Below, in pieces: positions 1-13,566 of a DNA stretch of 64,000 nt. Within the stretch, counting starts at the first letter, position 1; each line of letters opens with the position of its first letter. The notes under the pieces are model-generated. The model was not told where the DNA came from and ran no database searches. It saw only the letters and a list, made by a program, of their open reading frames with translations. Source of the stretch: Bombus terrestris (lineage: Eukaryota > Arthropoda > Insecta > Hymenoptera > Apidae); NCBI RefSeq assembly GCF_910591885.1, contig NC_063277.1:6820001-6884000 (forward strand). The letters are read 5' to 3'. The translations under genes were made by a program, and so were the position numbers.

Positions 1-3000
1 GAATTTCTGTTCGCTACTTTGTAAAATATGAAACAACACGTCATTTAAAATCTTAGTGTTATCAGATACGCATGTGCATATAGGAATATATTTCATCACT
101 CTTCATAAATTTGTTATGCTTTTATTGCACAATACCTTACAAGGTAAAATACATATTGCGATAAGAAATAATAGAATACTGATTTTTCGTTTATATAACA
201 ATGAATGATGCCTAACATTGGGACAGAGAGGACGATTCGTTTCTTTACTACTTACATATACCTGCATAATAGCTATAGTTTATTTAAGTTAAAAACGTAG
301 CAAATCTCTTATCTTTACTGGCAGGCTAATACACGTATCGTTTACATGTTTCTTATTGTCAGTAAAACGTATGTCACGTTGTTTTCAGTAGCAAAACTAT
401 CCGAAAAGAAGCTGTAAAATAAGCAATTTTTCCAGGTACCCGTACGAATTAAAAATAAATATCCCAAAAAAGGTTTGACAAAAAATATTGAAAGAAAAAC
501 GCTAAATGGTAAGAAGGACAAAAAGTTACTTGATAATTCTTTCTTATGTCGTCTGTGTTAAATTTCGATATTAACGGAATATAAATCCAGCGATACATAT
601 TAATATAGATCTCCATTTAGCAATTTATTATATACATATCGTCGAGCTATTTTATAAAAGTGTTCGTTTCGATCACCGTTCTATTATTGTTCGAAACAAC
701 ACCCTTGAAATACCTTACATTTTCAGATATTCCACTTATCAACATTCAAATACTTTGAGCACACACGCGCTATTTGCGAAAGTTGTTAATAGAAATTATC
801 GAGCTTCAGTATATACGGATATTGTTTTCTACTTTACGTGCAGGCTATCTTTGAATTTTGTACTTTCAATTAGAGACATGGAAGCAGTATAATTTTCCAT
901 CCGTGTTTTCTTCTATATGAAAGGTAAACATAAAAATTTATTCACTCGATAGATATTCATTTTTAGACAGGATAAAAACAATTCCATTTTATCTTACATC
1001 TTAAAGAGAAGGAGAATTCTCCTTGATCTTGTACTTTTGCACGTATCAAGTGATCTATGGAATATTTTGTTCAAATATGTAAGCGCGAAAATAAACCATT
1101 AAAACGCATTAACGTCTGTGTAACATTGATACGATTTCTCATTTTATTTATATTCTTACTAAGATGGGTTTTCACCGCATTACAATCTTTTTCTACCGTA
1201 ATGTTTGTTGCTAATTACCTATTGCTATTTTTTTATAACTTTGCACGAACACGTGTCCGTCTTCCGAGTATTTTCATCCGATTCGACTAATTTTTTGTTG
1301 TAATAACAGACACGATTATTCGTACTATTCCTCGGGTTTTCCATACTAATTACTAATCACTTGCGTCTTGTTATTTTACCACTTTGATGTCTACTAGACA
1401 TATTTCGTTTTCTCTTTTATCAGGTATTTTTATTTTATTTTATTTTTTGTTTTTTAATATTCTTCTACGATTTATACCTTTGTTTCATTCGAATCTAAAA
1501 TATCGGTATATCATATCGAGTTTCCTGTTCTTCCTCACGTTTCCTTACGTCTCCTGGGTAATTACAAAAAAATGTACGAAATACCCAAAGTATCAAAGTA
1601 CACGTAAGAAAGAGAATAAGTAACATATTAAAAATAATCATTTATGACGTTTACATTCTGTCGTCCAATGATTCAACTTGGATGAAACGCAGCGAGGAAT
1701 GTATCTACGAAAACAGTATCACGTCATAAGACTTTTCCCGTTGCCTGGTCAAACACTTATCAATGGACAGTACCAAGAAATAACAGCAGCGAAGCAAAAA
1801 CTCGTAATTCATTATGATCATATTGCTTGGCAGAAGCTATGATTCTCATTATTCGCAATACCTTTATACAAACTTCATCAGAATAATTTACGATATTTTA
1901 ATATTATAATGTTATCAATCATATAGATTGCATGTCTATATACATTACGTACATATACTATGTATAGTAATATTACATATATATCAATATTATTTGAATT
2001 ATTCGTGACCAATATCTACTTTCTGCGTATTAATTGTAAGCAAACTTTCAAAGAATTGTATCATTTAAAATACCTTTTACTTCTTTGCTACTATATTCGA
2101 GTACACAACGTAACAGTATATATTGCAACAATTTAGAAAATCGTCCGAGTCAAACGTTAAAGAAATTACTCATGTAATACGCTAAACTAACGGTATTGCA
2201 TGTACCACTAAAGGGACGAGCCTTTTTCCATAATAAGGACTGTTTCAAGGTCTTGTGAGCCTTGAGTCATCAAAGAAGATGACTCGTATAGACAAACAAA
2301 TTAAAACAAATTGTTAGAGTTATCCTAACGATGCATTATCGAACAGCAAAATATTAAGATCTTCTATTTGAATATTTTCCCATTTATTGTTATACTACTT
2401 TATTTTATTGCATTTTAGTATTGTATATATATATATATTATGTTATAAAATCATAAGCAAAATATGTCTTTTCAGCACTGATTATTATTGGTTATTATCG
2501 GGTATAATTGTATTTTACATAGGAACTACGAAATTACTAAATGATTTCTTCTTTTTAATAGCCTTTTCAGTCTTTTAATAGCCTGCCAGTTTTATGGATT
2601 AATAAATTAGAAAAATGTAATTTGAAAAAGTACATACCATGTTCCCAGCATCTGTATATTCACACTGGAGCTAAATTATCTTTGTAACGTCAGTCATTTT
2701 GAATAGATATACAGGAATCGTATAGTACATGAAAACAGATTTATTTTCATTTCTACAGAGGCTACATACGCACTCGTATACACAAACAATTGTTTGTTTC
2801 AATATCAGACATAATGTCACCCGATTGTTTATCGTGCAAAGACTATGATAACGTAACAAATGTATTTGCCACGCGCGTGTACACAGATATACATATACAT
2901 GCATCTAAATACAGTATCGTGAAAAAGTGTTAGGCCACTTAACAAATGAAAATGTTTCATCATTATGACTAAATATAAAGATACTAAATACGTAACGCGT

Positions 3001-6000
3001 CATATCAATTACACACAACCAAATAATAATTCAAGGATTATCGTTAACGACCTCATAAAGAAATATCGGCTAATTTAAGATAACTAATATTTTTTAGATA
3101 TTATCATAATTATTGTATTTGCATGCGTGACAATTTCTTGTCCTCCTGATAACAAAATTTCTTTCGGCGATCTTGTCAAATAACTTTCCAGTGAATATAT
3201 TTCGTACGACCTGCCAATCTGTTTTTACCCTTGCAAACAATTTATTTACATTCTCGATTTCCTCTCTCCTCGTGTATCATACGTCATTTAATCTAAGACT
3301 TTACTTATCAAAATGTTCTAAATCAAAGAGAACCATAAGTTATCAGGATGTAGCGACAATATAAAAATCGTTTCTATACGTAGCTATGTAAAAGGTATCT
3401 CATAAAAGTATGATCAATCGTCGTTGTAAGATCAGTATAGTAAAGGGTCTGAGATTTTCGTACATCGCTACGTATGTATGCGGATAAGAGACAAGGAAAT
3501 TTTATTTCGTTACGGTTAATTACTCCGAACCGTAACGACCATGGTATAAATGGCGATCTCGCGATCTCGAGTTTAGCCAATCGAATGCATCAATCGAAAA
3601 CTCTAGAGAATAAATACACAAACGTGTATTAATCGCCGTTCACTCGTGGAACTGGACTAGTCGACCCTGGACCGAATGTGTATGGCAAGTGTAACCGCTT
3701 AAAAGCATATAGCCCTTCACGAATTCCCGATGAAAACGACTCGAATCTCGTGTAAGAAATGCCTAACAGACATATGGGCAAAGGTAATGTGAAAACAACT
3801 CGCAATCTCTTCCGACGTATCATAAATTTATCAGTCTAGAGGGGAGCAAGATAAAGAAGAATTTTCTCATTATCGATTAACCTTTCTTTCAAATATAAAA
3901 GGTATATCAACATCTAAAGTCCATGATTTCAAAGCAAAGTACGACTAATAAATTGGATGTTACCGATAAGATTTCTGTATCGAATTCTTTGGCGTAGCGT
4001 AAGAGAAGGTGGATCAAACAGTACGAGAAATATCGATTGATGATTGAACGATCGATCAACAAGCGTATCTGTGAATTTCAGACGATAAATAGATTCCTTG
4101 ACACGTTTAAACTAATATTCGATTGTAGTCTAAAAATCTTTCGCAATCATGTTCTGTACTGATTTTTTTCTTCAGTGTTATAACGAACGTTTTACAAGCT
4201 TTCGAAATTTCGGAAAACTTTTAACCTTCTCGATGTTTCTTAGAATAGGGAAATAGCTTTTCCTACGTAAATCCGGACAAATTATTAATCTGTTGAGCGT
4301 TTTTTAGAACAGGAACGTTACCTTAGGGTCTTAAAGTCGAAGATTAAAAGGTATTAGTTATAAAATTATATGAATGGTGATAGCTATATGGATTATGATT
4401 TTTTATTCATTTCTAAGAAATCGAAAATGAATCTTTTTTATTTTTTACCTTTTCCTACGAACCTAAAAGAATAGTCTAGTATCTTTAACTTCTATTCAAT
4501 ATACACATTCGAATTTTTTCTTTATCAGAATATTCGTCGTGTTGCACGATTGTTGTACATGTATTCGTAATTGTATTACATAAGAATCAGGTTTAATTAA
4601 ATCATAGAGTTATGGAATCTTGATAAAGAGTGGTCTTGCAGATCGTTTAATTTTCTCTCGACTATAACTAAACTGCATACATATCCGTAATTTAGTGGAT
4701 TCATAACATTGTATCTGTATATGTGGGTATGTATGAGTCGTACCGCGAACAATTATAATGACTTGCAACACGTGTGAGGTCGTTCATGATGATGTGAGGC
4801 TAGGTTTCTTCCGAAGTGACAAATTAGTCGGTTCTAGGATAGGTATGACTAAGCATAGCCGAGATACACATTACAGTATAAGCTAGGTCTAGATTATATC
4901 CGACAGGTGCACATTGTATCTACGTATAATCAATAGAAATAAGGCAACTGCAGTCTACCAGCGAAGCAATGCAATAAAATTACGAAAATTTTGATAAAGC
5001 GTATTCTATTGTATAGAAAATAAAATCAGGTATGGATATATGTCGAAATGCAACATTCATCTTTCGTATCATTTTGTTAATGATAAACGTCGTCGGTTAA
5101 TTATTTTTAAATTATAAAATTCTCAAGAATCGATAGCTGTAAATACGTCGTAAAATATGAATTTACCGACGTTCAATTTAAATTGAAAGTAAGGGAGGAT
5201 AATTGGTTTCCTCGAATTAAATTATAAAATTCTTAGATAGTTGGAAACGTTTCAAAATTTACCAAATGGTCGATCTAAATCCACGTAAACGCTATCCTTG
5301 AATTGATCTTTTAAATTGTACATTCAATTTGTTTATCCGTAATTCAAAATGAAATGAAATCAATTTCTTGATACAGATTCTTCTTTGATACAAATATCGG
5401 TTAATTCCGTGAGAAAACGAGATATTACCGGATTTTATATAACAAGCTTAATTATGTCTTATGTTACTATTACAATTTTTTTACTATTTCTTCAAGATAT
5501 CGAGCTTCAGTCGAGATGGTTTAAAAATAGTTTAACGAAGATACAACTAAACTTTAAACGAATTCGAAATTTCTAAGGCATACATTACACGTATGCAGTT
5601 TTCTCTGTATATAAATACACATATGTATACTTTTTATAGAATTTGCAAACAAATGCTAGGAATTTAATGCAGTCGATAATTTTTAATGTGTATATTATAT
5701 GTTCTGTGTATATAATATATGTGTACGTGTGTTTCTTTATAAAATTTTCAAACAAAAGCTATAAATTCCAACGAGATAGGTATATATAATCGTATTTAGG
5801 AGAATAAAGATCGCTGTTTAAGGTGATCGTAAAGTGGGAGTATGGAACTTCCTAATTCCATATATTACACAGAATAACGTGTCGGCTAGAGGTAAATCGA
5901 CCTTGATTCGAAGTAGTAACTTGGACGATATAGCAAGATGGAAGTGTGATATCCATCCTAGTAGATACCAAGTATATTTCTTATGTAATATAAATGAAAT

Positions 6001-6043
6001 TTATGATAGAATAAATTGAACTCGCTCGTCAAAATTTACTCAC
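1..6043. other. Non-coding AT-rich DNA, no gene recognised
   Basis: No reading frame here shows a recognisable protein, and the short open frames have the composition of the surrounding AT-rich DNA. A slightly GC-richer patch at about 3530-3830 carries a 64-codon minus-strand frame that I do not recognise. At about 2911 the sequence resembles one end of a Tc1-type transposon, but I found no partner end. The stretch may be intron or 3' flank of the minus-strand gene whose exon lies at 6044-6103. Confidence 0.5.
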
Positions 6044-6103
6044 CGGTGTCATTATCGTGCCCTTGAATTCCATCTCCCACATCCTCGGTGGCCGTGGAAA
6101 GAG
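6044..6103 (-). CDS. Putative internal exon of an unidentified minus-strand gene
   Basis: On the minus strand this 60-nt block is preceded by a good acceptor (a pyrimidine-rich tract ending TTTCAG) and followed by a consensus donor (GTGAGT). It is clearly richer in GC than the AT-rich DNA around it. The most credible frame enters and leaves in phase 1 and reads LSTATEDVGDGIQGHDNDT, an acidic hydrophilic stretch like the start of a mature secreted or extracellular region. A second open frame (phase 0) reads LFPRPPRMWEMEFKGT and so on; the third has a stop. No protein family was recognised. Neighbouring exons would have to be several kilobases away, so the gene has long introns. A possible upstream signal-peptide exon at 12540-12606 is discussed in the findings. 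Confidence 0.55.
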
Positions 6104-6794
6104 CTGAAACCAAGACAAACAAAATCGTTCTGTACTCTCGTCTTTATTTAACGTTTCTCAAACGCAATTATTAATGCACACCGCGTTATAAACATACGCG
6201 CCCTAGAAAGTGATCGCGGCCTTCCATGCTTCACGGATAAATGTTCTCTTTGAAATTATTAGTTATTCGCGGAATAGGTACGCTATCATTCGTAAAAAAA
6301 TGAAAGGTACACTATCATTGATAACAAGATGCATTCCTTGCTTATCTATGTATGTAGAAATTGAAACTTGAAAGTTGAACATTCCATGGTCAATGATAAA
6401 AATAATGGAAATTTGTATTGTTAAAGAAATACATATATTTTTAGGCCATCGTATTAATCACGCATATACTTGGTTAAATCTTTAAAAATAAAGTTTACGA
6501 TATGCTCTTTTAATGCATAATTCATCCGTAAGAAAAATTCTAATGCATATGAGTTACGTAAAAGTCAGACTGATCGATATAATTTTATCAAGGTTAATTG
6601 CTCTATTTTTCGAGAATTAAATATCAATCTTTAGTATGTGCGTATTCTTTGATAAAATTCTTAGAAAATAGAGTTAATCGATTTGGCTTCTGAATGGCTC
6701 AAAAACATATTTACGTCGTTATACACTTGATGAATTTATTTGTAGACAGTTAACTCCGCAAATATCGAACTGATCTAACGCTAAATTTCATGTA
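6104..6794. other. Non-coding, probably intron
   Basis: AT-rich sequence upstream, in minus-strand terms, of the 60-nt exon. No further exon, RNA or repeat was identified. Confidence 0.45.
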
Positions 6795-7088
6795 CAGTCC
6801 CGTCCATAAGTCACCGGATACTTGTTTATTTTAGAAAAAATTATCGTTTGAACATTGATACGACTTTCTGCATTGATATTTTATCGTTTACCCGTAAGTC
6901 GCTCAGTTGGATTAAAATATGCATAATTTTATACCATGAGATAATCTACATTATGAAATGAAGTTAGCATTTATGTCAAATGTTGAAATTACGCAATGTT
7001 AAGAGTGTGTGTAATACAGTAATTTTGCTCAAAGCAAGTAGTCGATTTACCTTGTATTCAAGCGTCCAGTGACTTGTGAACGGTAGTG
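6795..7088. mobile_element. Tc1/mariner-type MITE, 294 bp
   Basis: The left end begins CAGTCCCGTCCATAAGTCAC, and the reverse complement of the right end begins CACTACCGTTCACAAGTCAC. The two ends stay similar for about 30 bp, agreeing at roughly three quarters of positions. Both ends are flanked by TA (6793-6794 and 7089-7090), the target duplication of Tc1/mariner elements. The interior has no transposase frame, so this is a non-autonomous copy. The divergence between the ends suggests an old insertion. Confidence 0.75.
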
Positions 7089-10000
7089 TATATTTTTACA
7101 CATAATACTGATTAATTGTACAGTAGAAAGTATGCTGCTTATCTATACGCACACATATATACACATCGGTAAGTAACAGCTAAGTGACGTTACAAAAAGC
7201 AATAATGCTGGTACATGCGTTTTCGACGTAGGTAAATTTTAAAGGAACTATCGAAATAGCAAAGATAAGCAATTTATAAAATATAGAAATAGTGGGAAAA
7301 GAAGATTGAACTATTTTGAATCACGAATATTTGCGTAGCCTGGACAATTTTCCAAATAATATATTATTAAAATTAATATTTTCTATCAGTATATTTTACT
7401 TGTTTTTCGGCTTTACGGCTCGGAAAAGAAACTTGCCTTACATATTTCTAACTTTTACTCATTCTCTTACTTTACCTGGAACACTCATTACGTACAAAGA
7501 CCCACACCTATCCACACTCCCATCTCAGACACACATATCTCATCTTATATCTAATACTAACACTTAGACAATATTTTCTGTTAGCAGTTAGAATGTATGC
7601 AGTCAGATATTTTCTAAATGTTGTGTATGTAATGCGTAATTCAATCTTTTATTTAGCCGCTCTTTTTCTTATAAAACAACCCGTATTGCCTTTGTGAACA
7701 ATTATTAACAATAACGCTCCTTATCGTATGACTTCTAAATAATTGTCAAAGGCAGATAAAAGAAAACTTATTATTCGTCGTTGTTTCGTTATTGATATAA
7801 CTGTTCGTCATAATCCGATTGCAATCTTAAGATGGAAGATCTCAGAGAAGATGTAATCAGTTTAGTCTAGAACAAATTCTGACAGAAACATAAAATACAA
7901 TTGGTTTCAACTGAAACTTTCTAGTAAACGTAAACAAACACAAATGCAAATTAAGGCTCAATAATGCGTACTTCATTTGCTACGTAATTTTAAATCTTTT
8001 AAGTTCTTAAATCATACTATCGCGTTATTTCGTAAAAGCTTGAGGCTCCGATATAATCAAAATCAGCGAGTTTAGTACTTCTTTTTTCATTTTAACGATA
8101 AGAATGCCTCAAAAGCCTTGTCTCCAACCCATTTCGAATGATTCGATATATGCTGAATGAACGATATATAATTTGATTTCAATTGACTTTAGAAACACTA
8201 ACACGAATGTAAATCATGTATGGCTATCACTATAGCTATTCTACAAGTTAATGGAAAAAAACAAAGGATTAACGTAAATCAACGAAACTACAATTTACTT
8301 GGATAGTCTTACATAACAATTTATTATATAACTAGTAGTATCAGTAGCATGACAAGCAATACATTGTAAAATATTTAAATTTTAAATATTATACATCATG
8401 TAGGATAATCGGATATTTTCTAATGTATGGAATTTACTTTAATAATAATTTTATTAGTTAATTTGTTACACAATTTGGTTTGTTGTCTGTTTCATTAGCA
8501 ATTTTATTATCATATTCGTTCCAACTGCGTAGAAGAATTTGCTGATATTGGTAATTTGTAATTTGCAACCTGTAAAATTTTCCTAATAATATTAGAAATA
8601 GCATCTGCGTTTTTCCAACTATTAACTTCAACTCGTCAATGTGATTCACAACCTGTCACAGTTCATATACAAAACAAATCTTCCTATTGCCATTTAAAAG
8701 CTTGAACGAGGATAGACGATTAATTTGCATTGCACGGAATGAAGCGTGATCAATTTCTTTTTTCCGCCAAAAAAGCCTTCAACGCGATCAATGACACGTG
8801 AACGTGCAACATTAAAATCCTGCTAGTACAACAGACCGGAAAAAAGATACAAGAACGTCGACCGCACACTAAGAAGTTACGCTAATTCTCATTCAACGAG
8901 AATAAACTTCATAACAAGCTCACTTTCAGGAAGTTAACAGTACCGGAAAATAAATCTATAGCTATGCAAGGTCGGCAATTGGTGTCTTAATATCGCTCAT
9001 TTTATTACTCTATTATACCAGCTGCACGAATCTTTTCCTACTAATAAAATAGATTATATCGTACCGTAGCATTGAAAGGATGCACAATTCAAAACCATTA
9101 GCTCTTTTTAAAAGATACAAAGAATTATTTTTGAACGCAAGAACAGATTATTTTATTAATCTACGTAGTACAGCATAGAACACATTCTTTCTTTAAATAA
9201 AAATATACAAAGTAACCAGATAGGCTTTTAGAATTATTTTTGTCATACTACTTTCTACTTACGTACATTGGCAATTTGAAAATGTTTTGTCATATCTAGA
9301 AAAATTATGCATTCAAGGAATAATTAAAAGTTTCTGTCAGAAAGAGAATAAAATTCGTAAAATAGTATCAAATATCATTTTCTATCTTTTCTCTGTATAA
9401 TTTCAAAAAACTTTAGAGAAACCATTTTTCGAGTCACATCTTTTTTTGTAATAAAGGGATATTAGAAAAGTGATACAAAAAACAAATTTCCGAGGAAACC
9501 AATTTGATACAGAAAGTTTGCAGTAGAACATTATTAATTAACACTATTCTACAGTCATTTGATAATGAAAATATTTTTCTACAATTTGCATTGTTACTAT
9601 GCAGTATATTACTACATTATGTATACGTAATATGATAATCGATTAAATAAATTATCATACATTGTAGTAACAGGAGATAATTGTTACCATCACTTTTAAA
9701 GGCAAGTTCATTGAATATGCAAATCAATAGCAACTAACAATGAAAAATTCCTAAAATCCCCGTGTATTTAACAAAGTCGAAATAAAGCGGCAAATTAATA
9801 TTACAGATATACTATAATGCCTTATCAATTATCCAGATTTTTGACGTTATTTATACCACTGAATTGTTCAATTTGAAATCATCGAATGAAACGAAAACCA
9901 ATGGAAACCACGTGACTCAACCGGAATTCAAAGATTATTACTCAAGGACAATTATAATTGTAGGTTACTATGTTTACGTTGACGATTACTGCGTGTTACT

Positions 10001-10425
10001 TCAACCTTTATATTATATCAACAAATTCCAAAACAACTGGCCAACACACAAGAAACGAAACGCTCCGATCGACTAGCAATGAAAATATTTTGTTCACACT
10101 AAACAGTGTCTTTCGTGACGTTAACGCTACGTTTTCCTTTGAATTATTATCCAATAACGATATCCGTTGGATCGTACTTACCACCAAATAGATAGATTAT
10201 AAATATTGATTAATCTCTGTTTGGCAAACAATCATAAAAATCATGAGTGATATCAATTACATAAAGTTGAAGGAACATAACATAACATTTGGAATGTATA
10301 AGTACTTTTTTATTTCTCATTATCCAAGTTTTGCTATCTCTGACTAATTCCTGAATATTTTTATTCGATATATTTATACTCAAGTAAATAAATTGTAATA
10401 CGAGTATATGCAATATTTATTTGCG
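7089..10425. other. Non-coding AT-rich DNA
   Basis: Only short frames without recognisable protein character are present. No convincing splice-bounded exon was found. Confidence 0.45.
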
Positions 10426-10485
10426 ATTCTAATTGTATAATATAATATATATTTATATATGTATATAATATTATACAATTAGAAT
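10426..10485. repeat. 60-bp AT-rich hairpin
   Basis: The first 18 bases (ATTCTAATTGTATAATAT) and the last 18 are perfect reverse complements, with an alternating TA-rich centre. The DNA or its transcript could fold into a long hairpin. It may be a small inverted-repeat element or a grown TA microsatellite; it carries no coding frame. Confidence 0.8.
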
Positions 10486-11568
10486 ATCAATAGAATGTTA
10501 ATATAATCCTTTACTTTGCACGATGAATAATTTAACAAAGGGATAGGGTTAACTAAGTTGATCGAACGACCGATTTACCTACATTTATTTATATGAATTA
10601 ATTATACGAAATTTTTTAAGCGGAACACTTATTGAATGTTACATTGATACTGTTATTGCGATTGAGAAAGACGATTAAATTCTTCAATTGAGAGTCGGAT
10701 AATGTACTTGTAATAAAATTACGATTTAAGCCATAAACGCGAATATCAAGTTCACGTGTTTGTAATGCAACTATAAATACTCTATCCGCCCAATAAATCT
10801 TTATCTTAACTTGATTTTTATTCAAATTCCGAACAGATAAAGCAGAGAATCTCAAAGCAGAGAATTAGAAAAAAATTAATAAGAAATATTGTAATTGGCC
10901 TTTAACGAGAAGTATAACCTTGGATACTTGGCAAGCAATTGTGATACTTGAGCGAGTAGCGTACTGTGCATGAAAATGAGCGAACGCATCATCAATTTTA
11001 CGTCACATAATCTCAATGAAAGATTGCTACACTGCAGTATATATCTCATGTTTTCGAGCAAACTCCAATTCTCCTAGCTACCTGTGACTTCTTACTTTTC
11101 AACGAGGCGAAAAAAGAAGCGTGGCTGTTATCTAAAAACGTAATACCTTTATTTGCACCATTTACGTCGGAGATTAAGACAGAAGGAGACGCGAAACGTA
11201 AAATTCACGAGGCACGTCGGTACTGTAAGATCATTTTATCGCTTCTCGTAATAAATTTTTCAAACGTGCATGCAGCCTCGCTTGTCATATGAAAGGGGAG
11301 GGCAAATATCGGCAGAGAATATTTTTGTATCTCGTTCGTACGAATCATGCGGCTTAACATTACGATATAAAGGAAACGATAATCGTGAAACGTACAATAC
11401 CTTGCGAAAGTATTCCAACGTCTGCAGGAACCTTTTGTAGATGTATTTTATGTATGTTATACGAAACATTTTGAAATTAAATCGACACTAATAAGCGCCG
11501 ATAAGTAGACTGCGGAATTTTATGTATTTATGGAAAATTCTAAAGTTCAAACATACATAGAATTATAC

Positions 11569-11621
11569 ACACAATATGCAAAAATATATAGAGTATCCAA
11601 AGCGAAATACCTATTATAATA
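11569..11621. repeat. Copy of a dispersed repeat also found at 25.0 and 26.2 kb
   Basis: The stretch around TGCAAAAATATATAGAGTA and CCTATTATAATATTTA matches, as a reverse complement, the sequence at about 26269-26321 and 25069-25118 with scattered differences. The region just before it (from about 11520) also resembles the sequence before the matching motif at 26.1 kb. This indicates an interspersed repeat family, probably derived from an element with inverted repeats. Confidence 0.6.
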
Positions 11622-13329
11622 TTTAGTAAGTAAAATAATTCTCTACCTAGTTTTTTTTATTCATAAAAATATGAGCTTGTATAAAATATACACGGTCTAG
11701 TATAATAAGACACGACTATCGCGGTTCTATTGGTAAAGTTTGAAACAAATCAAATCAAAGTCTACATAGAAGCTACAAGATATCTAATTAAATAAAATTA
11801 ACATATTTAAACTGAAATATTTAAACAGTCAGTTATTTATTATGTTAGTAAATCTTACAATCAATAGGATTATCCTTAAGACTCATTATTAGTTTAAAGT
11901 GATTATTCATACTGTATACTAATCTCTTGCTAATTATATGTTTACAATAAATATCTTGTAATCTCTATATATATTCGTAGATTGCCTTTGGATTTTATCA
12001 ACATGATCATAATAACCGTGTCACGTTACAACAACAACGAAGTTTCAGACTGTTTTATATAAAACGTACGTTATATGTATAAAGGTTGTACATGGTAAGT
12101 GTTAATATATTTTGGCGAACCACTGTACGAGCATAAAAAAACGAACGTGCCGTCAGGTATATTCTTGCAGGAGACTGTCCGCAGGCTTGTTCTTGAACCT
12201 CGAATGACAACAGTTTTCAATTGAATGATCGCGATGATACTTTATTACGCGCGTACAACGATGACTTTATTGCAGCGTTCAATATAGCGAACCCCATGTT
12301 CAACCTATATTTTCTCTGTTCACTCGTCTATTAAGCGGGATAACTAGTTTTGCCGATTATAATTTAACTCGTAATGGGGGAACGTTCGAAGAGGAGGAGC
12401 ATAACAAAGTCATTTAATCCGGCTGATTATGTATCAACGATGTGTGAAAGGAGAAAAGTGTCGTTTTTATCGTTGTCCGCGAGTATTCGCTGCGACTTTT
12501 TATGCGAAACTTGCGCGTTCCAACGAACATGACGCGTACAGAAGAATATAAATATTTCGAAGCATGGAAGAAGCAAAAGTATCGAAAGAAATTTGACAAA
12601 ATCCATAATATACGAGACAAATGAGAAACAACTAACGACGTAGTTATAACCGTACAGAAGCAGAAACAGAAACGAACGTCTCGTTCCACTGCACGGAGTG
12701 GATCGTGCGTTGGGCACCTGAAAGGTCAGCCACGAGTTACACAAAAGATGGGCAAACGAGAAAGCACTTTCTTTACCACATGCGATCCACGTAGGCCGTG
12801 CAGCATGCTGGACATGAAATGTTGGTTGTACGTACCGACTTCGGCATGTTGTACGGAGAATTCCAACATAGTAAGCTGAAATCGGCAGAATTGACCTGGG
12901 CTATCGTTTGTCGGCGTAAGGGTAGGGTAAGACCGCACGGCAAGGACACATAGATGCACCAAAACAACGACCTTTATATACGTATATATTCGATATATAT
13001 ATGTATACACTTGATAGGAACAATGCGATACTTTGAAATGCACTCAAGCTGTCAACCGTGTGTGTAGGAAGAAGATGGCGACGGGCTAATCAAGCGTTAG
13101 ATCCTGAAACATACTTAGAATCCGACAAGTTTTCATCGATGCGACAAGTCAGTCAGTCTCCTCGCGGTCTCTCGGTTAGCTTCGAATTTCATACAGCATC
13201 GACACCAATATCTCTTCTATCCTTTAGAACGATAGAAAACTTCACGGACACGCATTAACCACATAGGCAAGCACACACGAGATCGCGAGCGCGCACTCCT
13301 CTCCCGATCAGCTATGTGTTGTATATAGG

Positions 13330-13369
13330 TATCTCTTTCTCTGTCTCTTTCTCTTTCTCTCTTTCTCTG
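13330..13369. repeat. CT-rich low-complexity tract
   Basis: An almost pure pyrimidine tract built from CTCTTT-like units lies inside the GC-elevated region. Such tracts are common in 5' untranslated and promoter DNA. Confidence 0.8.
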
Positions 13370-13540
13370 CACTAGCACGCGACCACGCGCGGTATTTACG
13401 CGTTAAAAGTAACGGGCAAGGTGATCGTGGATAGAGTCTCTCTCGTTCGTCCGAAAACAGAATTGAAGAAGAGGAAGCAAGACAGAGAGACTTTTCACCT
13501 TCGACGGACTTCACTGGACTGACTTGAACCAAGAACGCTC

Positions 13541-13566
13541 CCGTTCCCGTTCCCGTTCCCGTTCCC
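13541..13566. repeat. Hexamer tandem repeat (CCGTTC)n
   Basis: About four consecutive copies of CCGTTC. On the minus strand the repeat makes an open frame of alternating Gly-Thr residues, which is a repeat artefact rather than evidence for a protein. Confidence 0.85.

Noticed and set aside
2911..2960. Tc1-like transposon end (CAGTATCGTGAAAAAGTGTT)
   Set aside because: No matching opposite end or target duplication was found nearby, so an element cannot be delimited.
12726..13043. 105-codon minus-strand frame and two overlapping plus-strand small frames, one cysteine-rich
   Set aside because: Several frames are open at once in a GC-elevated block, and none has a clear splice structure or recognised motif. 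It is more likely 5' untranslated or promoter DNA.
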